This document shows, piece after piece, positions 55,624-63,898 of a stretch of DNA of 64,000 nt. A program made the position numbers and the translations under genes. Numbering within the stretch: position 1 is the first letter of the stretch; every line of letters begins with the position of its first letter. Where the stretch lies: positions 130,752-194,751 of the forward strand of contig CAVSLJ010000007.1 in NCBI GenBank assembly GCA_963728875.1, read 5' to 3'. Source of the DNA: DASUPK01 sp963728875 (GTDB lineage: Bacteria; Actinomycetota; Thermoleophilia; Solirubrobacterales; 70-9). The notes beneath the pieces are model-generated. The model saw nothing but the letters and a program-made list of their open reading frames with translations, did no database searches and was not told the DNA's origin.

Positions 55624-56307
55624 CTACCCGGCGTGGACCGCGTCTCCTCCCATCTCCTCCAGCGTGTTGCCGATCGGCGGGATGGGGTTGTCGCGCATGA
55701 TCCTCGCCATGTGGAGCAGGTTGTGGGCGCACCACGAGCTGGTCCGCAGCGTGTACGGATGCTCGTCTCCGCCGGCGTCGAGATAGGAGGGGCCGGGGCC
55801 CGCGTCCCCCACCCAGTAGGTGTCCGCATTGGGCGGCACCACGCAGCCGAGGTGGGTCATGTTGAAGAGGGTCGTCTCCGCGCTGGCGTGCGCGCCGTCC
55901 TCGTTCCCGGTCACGACCACGCCGGCGACCTTGTTGTAGAGCGGGTACTGGCCGGCCTCGTTGCGCTCGTTGTAGGTGCCGTCGAGGCGCTCGATCACCA
56001 TCTGGCAGACCGAGGAGCGGACGCCGAACCAGATCGACATACCCATCAGGATGATGTCCGCCGCCTTGAACTTCTCGAGCAGCTGCGGCCACTCATCGCC
56101 GTCGCCCTCGTCGGAGCTGACGCCAAACTTGATGTCGTAGTCGACCGGCCGGAAGAGCTCGGTCTCGACTCCGTGCTCCTCGAGGATCCCCAGCACGCGC
56201 TTCATCAGCGCCTCGGTGTGGGACCTCTCCGGGGAGCGCTTGAGCGTGCAGTTGACGCCAAGCGCCTTCAGGCCGGCGCCTGCGTCGGCGCCGAGTGACT
56301 CGGCCAT
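55624..56307 (-). CDS. NADPH-dependent FMN reductase/flavodoxin-fold protein
   Basis: 227 residues. LGVNCTLKRSPERSHTEALM is the flavin phosphate-binding loop of the WrbA/FMN-reductase group, and MGMSIWFGVRSSVCQMVIER supplies the second loop. GVVVTGNEDGAHAS matches the third. Redox partner and substrate are unknown. An internal Met might be the start, but MAESLGADAG has a GAGGAGA site upstream. Divergent from the enolase-superfamily gene, 109 bp apart. Confidence 0.85.
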   Translation of the reverse strand: MAESLGADAGAGLKALGVNCTLKRSPERSHTEALMKRVLGILEEHGVETELFRPVDYDIKFGVSSDEGDGDEWPQLLEKFKAADIILMGMSIWFGVRSSVCQMVIERLDGTYNERNEAGQYPLYNKVAGVVVTGNEDGAHASAETTLFNMTHLGCVVPPNADTYWVGDAGPGPSYLDAGGDEHPYTLRTSSWCAHNLLHMARIMRDNPIPPIGNTLEEMGGDAVHAG

Positions 56308-56416
56308 GCCTTCTCCTCTCCTCGGACCTTATGAATGCGGCTTCCGTCCCCCCGAGGCGCGCAACGTTACGCCAGTCCCGGAAGCCGGCGGCGGCCGGTC
56401 GGTAAGGTCCGCCGCC

Positions 56417-57487
56417 GTGAGCAGCTACGACGCGATCAAGGACCTGCCGCTCGAGATCGAGGGCTATGAGCTGGAGGGGCGCGAGTTCCACCCGGAGGGA
56501 ACCGACTTCGACCGGCTCACCACGATCATCCACCTGAAGGGCGGCGGCCATGAGGGACTGGGCGAGGACGTCGTCTACGACGCGCTCGATCACGTCGCCT
56601 TCCAGGACGCGGGGCCGGCGCTGGACCTCGCCGGCGAGCATACGATCGCCTCCTTCTCCGAGCTGCTGGACGGCCTCCCGCTCTTCCCCAGCCCCCCGGA
56701 GCGCGAGGTCTCGGTCAACTACCGGCGCTGGGCGTTCGAGAGCGCCGGGCTCGACCTGGCGCTGCGCCAGGCCGGCAAGTCGCTCCACGAGGTCGTGGGG
56801 CGCGAGCCGAAGCCGGTCACGTTCGTGGTGTCCATGCGCCTTGTTTTCCCCGGCTCGGACGAGGTCTCGACCATCGAGCCGATCCGCAAGCGCCTCGAGA
56901 TCTACCCGACGCTCCGCTTCAAGCTCGACCCGACCAATGACTGGACCGACGAGCTGATCGCTCAGCTGGTCGAGACCGGCGCCGTCGACTCGCTCGACCT
57001 GAAGGGCCAGTACAAGGGCACCCCGGTCGACGTCGAGACCGACCCCGAGCTCTATCGCAAGCTGATCGAGGCCTTCCCGCAGGCCTGGCTCGAGGACCCG
57101 GACGTGAGCGACGAGACCAAGCCGCTCCTCGACCCGGTCGCCGACCGGGTCACCTGGGACGCCCCCATCCATTCCGTCGCCGACATCAAGAGCCAGCCCT
57201 GGATGCCGAAGATGGTGAACATCAAGCCGTCGCGGTTCGGCCCGCTGCACGAGCTCTTCGCGGGGTACGACTTCTGCGAGGAGAGCGGCATCGGCGCCTA
57301 CGGCGGCGGCCAGTGGGAGCTCGGCCCCGGCCGCGGCCACATCCAGTACCTCGCCTCGATCTTCCATCCGGATACCCCGAACGACGTGGCGCCCTCCGGC
57401 TACAACACGGCGGGAACCGAGCCCGGGCTGCCCTCGAGCCCGCTGGAGCCGATGCCCACCGAGACCGGCTTCAGATGGGGCGAATGA
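56417..57487 (+). CDS. Enolase-superfamily protein (mandelate racemase/muconate lactonizing-like)
   Basis: 356 residues from GTG 56417. The barrel domain contains RFKLDPTNDW (Lys in the second strand), SLDLKGQYKG (metal Asp), AWLEDPDV (metal Glu) and MVNIKPSRFG (Lys in the sixth strand), the order expected for this superfamily. The N-terminal capping domain is unusual (GYELEGREFHPEGTDFDRLT) and the C-terminus ends with a short Pro-rich tail. Specific reaction unknown. It is a distant member, so function should not be transferred from enolase. It precedes ferritin by 24 bp. Confidence 0.78.
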   Translation: MSSYDAIKDLPLEIEGYELEGREFHPEGTDFDRLTTIIHLKGGGHEGLGEDVVYDALDHVAFQDAGPALDLAGEHTIASFSELLDGLPLFPSPPEREVSVNYRRWAFESAGLDLALRQAGKSLHEVVGREPKPVTFVVSMRLVFPGSDEVSTIEPIRKRLEIYPTLRFKLDPTNDWTDELIAQLVETGAVDSLDLKGQYKGTPVDVETDPELYRKLIEAFPQAWLEDPDVSDETKPLLDPVADRVTWDAPIHSVADIKSQPWMPKMVNIKPSRFGPLHELFAGYDFCEESGIGAYGGGQWELGPGRGHIQYLASIFHPDTPNDVAPSGYNTAGTEPGLPSSPLEPMPTETGFRWGE

Positions 57488-57510
57488 TCTCGGCTCGATA
57501 GGCTGCGCGC

Positions 57511-58044
57511 ATGGCCGACCAGAGCTTCGCCGACGCCCTCAACGAGCAGATCTCGAACGAGTTCGCCGCCCAGCAGCAGTACATCGGCGCCGCCGTCTAC
57601 TACGACTCCGAGACGCTGCCCCGCCTCGCCGCCTTCTTCTACCGCCAGGCGGTCGAGGAGCGGAACCACGCGATGATCATGGTCCAGTATCTGCTCGACA
57701 CCGACGAGGAGGTGAAGATCCCCGACATCACCTCCCAGCAGACGAAGTACGACGACGTCGTCGGCCCGGTGAAGATGGCGCTGGAGCAGGAGAAGCGGGT
57801 CTCGGACGAGATCAACGACCTCTTCAAGCTCGCCCGTGAGGCGGGCGACTTCCGCGCCGAGCAGTTCCTCACCTGGTTCGTCAAGGAGCAGGTCGAGGAG
57901 GTCTCCTCGATGACCGACCTCCTCAACGTCTGCGAGCAGGCCAAGGAGAGCCCGCTGCTGATCGAGGACTTCCTCGCCCGCGAGCAGATCGGCGACGAGG
58001 GCGACGATCCCTCCATGCCGCCCGCGGCCGGCGGGGCCCTCTAG
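57511..58044 (+). CDS. ftnA: Ferritin (bacterial, FtnA type)
   Basis: 177 residues. Ferroxidase residues are visible in NEQISNEFAAQQQYIGAAVY and QAVEERNHAMIMV, with further acidic residues in EQVEEVSSMTDLL, on a four-helix bundle. No heme-binding Met of bacterioferritin. Stores iron as a 24-mer. The C-terminal tail is Pro/Gly-rich. Stop overlaps the end of the convergent peptidase gene. The upstream neighbour ends only 24 bp away, but its function is unrelated as far as can be seen. Confidence 0.93.
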   Translation: MADQSFADALNEQISNEFAAQQQYIGAAVYYDSETLPRLAAFFYRQAVEERNHAMIMVQYLLDTDEEVKIPDITSQQTKYDDVVGPVKMALEQEKRVSDEINDLFKLAREAGDFRAEQFLTWFVKEQVEEVSSMTDLLNVCEQAKESPLLIEDFLAREQIGDEGDDPSMPPAAGGAL

Positions 58045-58862
58045 TCCATCCTTCCCGGGCGCCGGCGAGTCGCCCGGCGCCGAGCCGCCCGCGTGGCCAG
58101 GGTCTGGCGCAGCTCGAGGATGTCAGCGCGCGTCCCGTTGATCGGCGGCCGGCTGTCCTCGAGCTGTCGCGAGGAGAGCTCGACCTCTCGCGCCGACGCG
58201 CTCTCGGGCGTCACCTCCCAGACGGCGGCGCCGTCGCGGGCGCTGATCGTCTCGGCCAGCTCCGTGTCCTCGAAGAGGACGCCCGTCTGGTCCTCGAGGC
58301 CGAGCCCGGGCTCCAGCTCGCCGCCTGCGATCGCGCGCAGGAAACGCCGGCGGCGCACGGGCTCGCTCAGGTAGTGGACGCAGATGCTCCCCGGGAGGAC
58401 ACCGAAGCCGCCCGCGACGGCGGGATCGCCCTGTGAGCTGGTGATTCCTCCATCAAACCAGCACATCGCGCCGGCGCTCTGGCCCACGATCAGGATCCCC
58501 TCCCGCCAGCACTCCCGCAGGATCTCGTCGAGCCCGTGCGCTCGCCAGATCGCGATCAGGTTGACCATGCTGCCGCCGCCGGCGTAGATCACGTCCTGGT
58601 TGAGGAGCTCCTCGCGCAGGTCGACCGGGTTCTCGCCGAGCCGGAAGAGTGAGATCACCTGCGGGACGCAGTCGCGTTCGGCGAAGGCCCGCCGGAAGCG
58701 GGCGATCTGGTCCTCTGGATCGCCGCTCGCGGTGGGGAGCAGGCAGATCTTCGGCCGCGGTGACTCCGCCAGCTCGACGATCAGATCGCAGATCGCGTCG
58801 TTCCCCGCGCGGCGGTCGAAGTCGTGGCCGCCCAGGGCCAGGATGCGGCGCCGAGCGGTCAC
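58041..58862 (-). CDS. Cyanophycinase/peptidase E-like (S51) peptidase, paralogue 1
   Basis: 273 residues. Nucleophile Ser129 in VGQSAGAMCWF, with CLLPTASGDPED near the N-terminus and IYAGGGSMVNLI, the family landmarks of Ser-type S51 peptidases. These enzymes release C-terminal residues from Asp-X dipeptides or cyanophycin. No signal peptide. It has a basic tail (RRRATRRRPGRMD). It ends with a four-base overlap of the ferritin gene and follows a paralogue 9 bp upstream in the same operon. Substrate unknown. Confidence 0.88.
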   Translation of the reverse strand: MTARRRILALGGHDFDRRAGNDAICDLIVELAESPRPKICLLPTASGDPEDQIARFRRAFAERDCVPQVISLFRLGENPVDLREELLNQDVIYAGGGSMVNLIAIWRAHGLDEILRECWREGILIVGQSAGAMCWFDGGITSSQGDPAVAGGFGVLPGSICVHYLSEPVRRRRFLRAIAGGELEPGLGLEDQTGVLFEDTELAETISARDGAAVWEVTPESASAREVELSSRQLEDSRPPINGTRADILELRQTLATRAARRRATRRRPGRMD

Positions 58863-58871
58863 CCGTCAGCC

Positions 58872-59615
58872 CTAGGCTGCCTGGCGTACGAGCGGAACGA
58901 CGTTGTCCGGCTCCGCGCCCAGATACCGGGTCGCCAGCCTCGTCTCGAGGACCCGGCTGCCGCGCCGCTCCAGCTTGTAGGCGCGCGCCTCGGGTCGGGA
59001 GGCGACCACCTCGACCAGTTCGTCGCCGACGAACCGCAGCGCCGCGCCGTCCTCGGCCGCGAAGCCGGCCGGCATCCCGTCCAGCAGGTGACGGTGGAAG
59101 GCGCCGCGCCGGTCACCGTCGCAAAAGTGGACCGCGTTCGAGTGCGGCAGGAATCCGAGAGCGGGGACCCGGTTGACCTCGTTCTGGTAGCCGCTCACCA
59201 CCTCGGCGAACCAGCAGAGCGATCCGGCGCTCAGGCCGCAGAGGATCACCCCGGCCTCATATGCCTCGCGGAGCATCGAGTCGATGCCGTGCGCGCGCCA
59301 GACGCCCAACAGGCTGATCAGGCTGCCGCCACCGACGTAGATCAGATCCTGCGCAAGCAGGTGGGAGCGAATGTCCGGCACGCCCCGCTCCCGGCGGAAG
59401 AGGCTGACGTGAGAGGGACGCGCCCGATCGCGGAAGGTGTTGTAGAAGCGGACGAGGTAGTGATCCGCGTCGCCGCTCGCGGTCGGCAGGAAGCAGACGC
59501 GCGGGTCGGCCGTCCCGGTCAGCCCCAGCACATAGTCATCGAGGAGCGGATTTCCGGACTCCTGCGAGAATCCTCCGCCCCCGAACGCGACGATCTGCCT
59601 CATTGCACCGGTCAT
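58872..59615 (-). CDS. Cyanophycinase/peptidase E-like (S51) peptidase, paralogue 2
   Basis: 247 residues from ATG 59613-59615; a second Met four codons later is possible. The nucleophile is Ser129 in CGLSAGSLCWF, with CFLPTASGDADH and IYVGGGSLISLL matching paralogue 1. Alignment is collinear until the last 60 residues, where the two differ, so substrate preference may have diverged. First gene of a two-gene operon. No cyanophycin synthetase gene lies in the window to support a cyanophycin role. Confidence 0.88.
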   Translation of the reverse strand: MTGAMRQIVAFGGGGFSQESGNPLLDDYVLGLTGTADPRVCFLPTASGDADHYLVRFYNTFRDRARPSHVSLFRRERGVPDIRSHLLAQDLIYVGGGSLISLLGVWRAHGIDSMLREAYEAGVILCGLSAGSLCWFAEVVSGYQNEVNRVPALGFLPHSNAVHFCDGDRRGAFHRHLLDGMPAGFAAEDGAALRFVGDELVEVVASRPEARAYKLERRGSRVLETRLATRYLGAEPDNVVPLVRQAA

Positions 59616-59711
59616 GCGCGAAATTGTCCGCTCGGTGCGGGTCTCGATCCTTGGCCTGATGTCGAAAGATCGCCGAACGCGGCTCGACCGGCTGTCGAAA
59701 TCCGTGCCTGG

Positions 59712-61376
59712 CTAGGCGTGCGGAACCGCCGGCTCAGGTCCCCTGCGCTGGGCGAACAGGACGACCAGGACCAGCGGGGCGAACCAGACGACGTAGGGAT
59801 AGAACCAGTGGTTGGCGGTCACCTGGACGGCGATCAGCAGCGCGGCGGCCAAGGCCGCGACCTGAACAGTCGAGCGCCGGCGAGGGACGAAGAAGAACGC
59901 AACGGCGAGGCCGAGCGCGAACACCTTGCTGACCGTCTGCAGGAAGTGCAGGGAGGGGGCCTGGCCCCAGACGCTGAAGGGCGAGCCGCGCGACGCCTGG
60001 TATCCGAGCGTGCGGTCGTAGAGCTCGCGGAAGCCGCCGTGAGGAAGCAGAGGGACGGTCACCAGCGCCGCCACGGCGAGAAATCCGATGGTGAAGAGGA
60101 CCAGAGGGCGCGCCCTGCGTTCCCCGTGGCCGGCCGCGAACAGCGGCGCGAGGACCAGCGGCCCGAACTTGGTCAGCCCCGCCAGCGCCGAGACCGCACC
60201 GCGCGCCGGTGGTGAGGAGAGCACGAGAAGGCAACAGACGACCAGCAACGCCACCAGCGAGTCGTTGAAGCTCGAGCCGAGCGTGTACATCGTGAAGGGG
60301 AAGGCGAGCCAGGCGTAGGCCAAGGCGATGCCGAGCGTGGTCCCGTCCGGACCGGCCCGGACCCGCCGTCCCAGCGCAAACAGGGTCAGCGCCGTGAGCA
60401 GCTCGAAGCCGAGCGCCGCCGCTCGAGCGGCCGAGACAGCGTCCCATTCGCCGCTCCAGGGGAAGGCCTGCTCGAAGGGGACGTAGGCGACGTAGTTGAC
60501 CGGCCCGTAGACGTCGCCGCGGATCGGCATGCCAGAGGAAGCGCCCGGGCCATAGACCTCATCGCCATCCACGAGACGGTCGGCGCCGATCACTCCGGCG
60601 AGCCCGACGTCGATCACCTTGCCCTCGGTCGCGACGTAGGCGGTGTGGAATCCGACCAGCGCGACGATGCCGGCGACCAGGAGGCCGCGTGGCGCCAGCG
60701 GCAGCAGCCGGTCGCGCGTCTCCACCGGCCTGAATCCGGCGATCAGCATCCGCAGGAAGACGTACGCGAGCACCGGGTAGACGAGGGCGACCGAGGCCTC
60801 GATCTCGGCGTGGTTGAAGAAGGCGAGGGAGACGCTGAATCCGAGCAGCGCCAGGAGGTCCAGGTGGATCAGCCGCAGCGGCCGTCGCGGGTCGACGAAG
60901 GGCGCGAGGAAGAGGACGCAGAGCGGCAGCCAGATCCAGAGGTGGTTGACGTCGCCGGAGACGGCACCGGGGTAGCCGCGCGCGAGCTTGGTGTCGACCT
61001 GCGTGCCGGTCCACTTCTCGACCACGCATCCGCCCGCGTCGTCGATCACCACCTGCCCCACGTCCTTGCCGGTCGAGTCGTAGTAGTCCACCTGCCACTG
61101 GCGGGGCAACCCGGCACCGGTCCTCGTCCGGGTCTCGAACCGGCGCACCGACCCGCTGGGGGTGAGCGCGCCCGTCGCGATCGCGTTCGACCTGCCGGGG
61201 GTGAGCTCGAAGCCTGGAACCGTCGCGCCCTGAGGGAGTGGATCGGACAGCGCGATCGTCTCGCCTCCGAAGGGCGGCTGGTCGGCCGGATCGAAGGAGC
61301 CGCGGTCGCAGGCATTCGCCGCCGCCGGCGCGGCGAGGAGCGTGATTGCCGTCAGCGCGATCGAGAGTGGACGCAT
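59712..61376 (-). CDS. Exported/polytopic membrane protein, GT87/GT-C-like glycosyltransferase candidate
   Basis: 554 residues from ATG 61374-61376. A cleavable-looking signal and an extracellular domain of about 110 residues (CDRGSFDPADQPPFGG, VEKWTGTQVDTKLARGYPGA) precede about eleven membrane helices. A conserved-looking DVYGPVNYVAYVPFEQAFPW loop and SLGSSFNDSLVAL-type loop resemble actinobacterial GT87 or DUF2029 polyprenyl-sugar glycosyltransferases, but the catalytic Asp is not certain. The end is APLVLVVLFAQRRGPEPAV. Longer readings to 62768 are shadows of the next gene. Function moderately supported. Confidence 0.65.
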   Translation of the reverse strand: MRPLSIALTAITLLAAPAAANACDRGSFDPADQPPFGGETIALSDPLPQGATVPGFELTPGRSNAIATGALTPSGSVRRFETRTRTGAGLPRQWQVDYYDSTGKDVGQVVIDDAGGCVVEKWTGTQVDTKLARGYPGAVSGDVNHLWIWLPLCVLFLAPFVDPRRPLRLIHLDLLALLGFSVSLAFFNHAEIEASVALVYPVLAYVFLRMLIAGFRPVETRDRLLPLAPRGLLVAGIVALVGFHTAYVATEGKVIDVGLAGVIGADRLVDGDEVYGPGASSGMPIRGDVYGPVNYVAYVPFEQAFPWSGEWDAVSAARAAALGFELLTALTLFALGRRVRAGPDGTTLGIALAYAWLAFPFTMYTLGSSFNDSLVALLVVCCLLVLSSPPARGAVSALAGLTKFGPLVLAPLFAAGHGERRARPLVLFTIGFLAVAALVTVPLLPHGGFRELYDRTLGYQASRGSPFSVWGQAPSLHFLQTVSKVFALGLAVAFFFVPRRRSTVQVAALAAALLIAVQVTANHWFYPYVVWFAPLVLVVLFAQRRGPEPAVPHA

Positions 61377-61425
61377 GTCCGGCGCAGTTTCTCCCATCCG
61401 GACTGCGGAAAACTCCCGGCACTGA

Positions 61426-61556
61426 CCCCTCAGCCGTCCGGCAGCGGTGGCGCGCCGACCACTCCAGCCGCGCCCAAGAAGAAGTGCAAGAAGGCGAAGG
61501 AGGGTCAGGCTTCGGCCGCCAAGAAGTGCAAGAAAAAAAAAGAAGTAGGCGGCTAG
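61426..61556 (+). pseudogene. Remnant 3' end of an exported-protein gene
   Basis: The plus strand here reads SGSGGAPTTPAAPKKKCKKA, then a KEGQASAAKKCKKKKEVGG tail and TAG. This Pro/Thr-rich, KKKCKK-bearing ending is the same kind found on exported proteins elsewhere in the window, yet the body of the gene is missing: upstream the frame runs into the antisense of the membrane-protein gene. It therefore looks like a leftover C-terminus after a deletion. A nine-base A run lies inside. Confidence 0.45.
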
Positions 61557-62503
61557 GCCGACTGCGCGGCGATGGCGGGAGCACAGGTGGCGAATTCCTG
61601 ACCCCTCGGCATGTCGCGGCGAAGCATCTCGAAGGCGACGCCGCCCACGATCAGGGGCAGCCAGAACAGGATGATCCGGTAGGCGAGCACGGCGGCAGCG
61701 GTCGCGGCCGCGGGGGCCCCGTAGACGATCAAGGTGCCGATCAGCCCGAGGTCGATGCCGCCGATCCCGCCCGGGAGCGGCAGGGCGCCGCCGAGCTGGC
61801 CGATCAGGTAGCCCATCAGGATCACCGTCAGCGGCGGTGAGGCGCCGAACGCGTGGTAGGTGGCCCAGAGGACGAGGTTGTCGAAGGCCCAGTAGCCGAT
61901 CGCCCCGGCGATCACGGCGGGATGTCGCCTGTGCAGGATCAGGCCGGCCTCGGCCGTGCCATCGATCAGCGCCCGCCGCGTCGCGCTGGTCCAGCGCTGA
62001 ACGCGGGAGGCGTCGGGCTCGGGGCGGTCGCCGGGTCCCAGTCGGGGGAGCAGCGCAACCGCTCCAATCGAAAGCGCAGCGAGAGCGGCGGGCAGGGCGG
62101 TCAGCCAGAGGGATAGGTCCGGGCCGAGCAGCCCGACCGCCAGCACGAGCCCCAGCAGGGCGACGGCGACGAAGTTCACCCCACTCTTGATCAGGAAGAA
62201 CGCGACCGACCGCCGCGCGATCCGCTCCCCGCCCATGCCGCCCCGGTGCAGCACCCACGCGCCAAGCGCCAGCCCGCCGGCGCCGCTGGCGGGCACCAGC
62301 GATCCCATTGCCAGCTCCGAGCCTCCGATCTGCCAGCTGCGGTTGCGGGTCAGGCCGGTGCAGAAGATCGGCCCGAACATGACCAGGTACGAAAGGAAGG
62401 AGAGCCCCTCGAGCACCAGCCCAAGGACGAGCCAACCCGGCTTGGCCTTGACCAGCAGGTCGCGCACGTCGCCGAGCCCCGGGGCCAGCAGGAAGACGGC
62501 CAC
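61553..62503 (-). CDS. UPF0104/lysylphosphatidylglycerol-synthase-like membrane protein
   Basis: 316 residues as read from GTG 62503, about eight membrane helices. GSLVPASGAGGLALGAWVL and LIGQLGGALPLPGGIGGIDL are the characteristic flippase-like UPF0104 motifs. The frame is open up to about 62628 and encodes a likely true N-terminus (VDESQVIYLEPPREDLPQEF, then RNLRKRALQAF and helix one) but has no ATG, GTG or TTG there; only CTG or a frameshift would provide a start. Its stop region touches the exported-gene remnant. It may move lipids or glycolipids with the downstream membrane protein; unproven. Confidence 0.82.
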   Translation of the reverse strand: MAVFLLAPGLGDVRDLLVKAKPGWLVLGLVLEGLSFLSYLVMFGPIFCTGLTRNRSWQIGGSELAMGSLVPASGAGGLALGAWVLHRGGMGGERIARRSVAFFLIKSGVNFVAVALLGLVLAVGLLGPDLSLWLTALPAALAALSIGAVALLPRLGPGDRPEPDASRVQRWTSATRRALIDGTAEAGLILHRRHPAVIAGAIGYWAFDNLVLWATYHAFGASPPLTVILMGYLIGQLGGALPLPGGIGGIDLGLIGTLIVYGAPAAATAAAVLAYRIILFWLPLIVGGVAFEMLRRDMPRGQEFATCAPAIAAQSA

Positions 62504-62733
62504 CAGGATTCCCAGTGCGACGAACGCCTGCAGCGCGCGCTTCCGCAGGTTGCGCGATTGGAACTCCTGCGGGAGATCCTCCCGGGGAGGCTCCAGATAG
62601 ATGACCTGGGATTCGTCGACGATGCCCTAAGCATCCCCGACTGACGGCGTCGGCAGGCCCCAATGCCCCGTTTAGGACTCTCTGGGAGCATCCTCGGATC
62701 GCCGTCAAGGAGGACACGCGGGACCGGAGCGTC

Positions 62734-63849
62734 GTGGACGAACGCCTCGAGCAGCTGCTCGAGGACACGAGCGCGTTCTTCGAGGCTCATCTCTGGGAAT
62801 CGCCGACGTCGGAGAAGGCACGTGCCGCTCTCACGGACCAGGGCCTGGACGAGGAGGTGATCCGCGCCTTCGGAGTCGGCTTCGCGCCGGTCGGTCACAA
62901 CGAGCTGCTGGAGCATCTGCAGGAGCTCGGCTACTCGACCGACGAGGTGGTTGCGTCCGGGCTCGCCCGGGTCTCGGCGCGGGGACGCATCCACGCCCAC
63001 TTCGCCTCTCGGATCATGTTCCCCATTCATGACCGCGATGGCCGGACCCTCGGCTTCGCCGGGCTCGGCACCCACCTCGGCCCGTCCTGGCCCATGTGGG
63101 TGGCCTCCCCCGACGCGGGCCTCTATCAGCGCTCGGAGGCCGTCTTCGGGATCGACCGAGCCGCGAAGCGAATCGCGAGCACCAAGACGGCGGTCGTCGT
63201 GGGCGACTGCGTGGCGGTCCTGAGAGCGCACCAGGATGGGCAACCGAACGCGGTCACAGTCCATACCGGCGGCGTGACTACCGAGCAGATCGAGCAGATG
63301 GCCGCTGGGATCCGCGGCGGCGCCGACGCCCTGGAGCTCGACCTCGACGGGGTCCGGATCGAGGACGAGACCGTGGCGCCGGCGGACCGAGAGACCGCCC
63401 CGACGCCGGTTGTACGACATGAGCCGCCGCCGCACCTTCAGCTGAAGCGGCTCCTCCTGATCACGGCGACGGCTCTGGTGGGCGTGAACACCTGGACGGG
63501 CGCTCCCCTCTTCGCTGTCTGGGTCGGCTCCCAGGCACAGGGCGGAAAGGTCCTCAGCCTGCGAGGCGTGGTGACGGTGCTGGTCGTGCTCACGGTCCTC
63601 GAGTTCCTCCTGGCCCTCGCGCTCAGCGCGCTGAGCACGAGCTACGACCGGCTCACGGGCAGACCCAGGTTCGCCGGACAGACATCTCCGTGGCAACGAG
63701 CCAAGCGCGGCGACCGGGTGCAGGACATCAGGGCCAGGTTCGGGATGAGCGCTCCCGAGAAGGTCGTCGCTGCCAGCGTCGTCCTCGGCATTCTGGCCCT
63801 GGAGATCTGGTTCTTCTTCCTCGCCGGCTCACCCTTGCCGAAGCAGTAG
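62734..63849 (+). CDS. DnaG-primase-like (Toprim_N/Toprim) domain protein with C-terminal membrane helices
   Basis: 371 residues. Residues 1-190 resemble the DnaG catalytic-core N-terminal domain and the start of the Toprim domain: LEDTSAFFEAHLWESPTSEK, GVGFAPVGHNELLEHLQELG, ASRIMFPIHDRDGRTLGFAG, LYQRSEAVFGIDRAAKRIAS. Where DnaG has the catalytic V-E-G of Toprim motif I, this protein reads VVVGDCVAV (154-162), so the acid residue is missing. The C-terminal half carries membrane helices at about 249-275, 280-305 and 345-367. A real primase is soluble and larger, so this is a derived, probably non-catalytic protein. Primase-like similarity is by eye. Function unknown. Confidence 0.72.
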   Translation: MDERLEQLLEDTSAFFEAHLWESPTSEKARAALTDQGLDEEVIRAFGVGFAPVGHNELLEHLQELGYSTDEVVASGLARVSARGRIHAHFASRIMFPIHDRDGRTLGFAGLGTHLGPSWPMWVASPDAGLYQRSEAVFGIDRAAKRIASTKTAVVVGDCVAVLRAHQDGQPNAVTVHTGGVTTEQIEQMAAGIRGGADALELDLDGVRIEDETVAPADRETAPTPVVRHEPPPHLQLKRLLLITATALVGVNTWTGAPLFAVWVGSQAQGGKVLSLRGVVTVLVVLTVLEFLLALALSALSTSYDRLTGRPRFAGQTSPWQRAKRGDRVQDIRARFGMSAPEKVVAASVVLGILALEIWFFFLAGSPLPKQ

Positions 63850-63856
63850 GAAGCAA

Positions 63857-63898
<42 letters not shown>

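Noticed and set aside
59712..62768. 1018-codon minus-strand ORF
   Set aside because: Residues before ATG 61376 are low-complexity shadow of the UPF0104 gene; a clear signal peptide begins at 61376.
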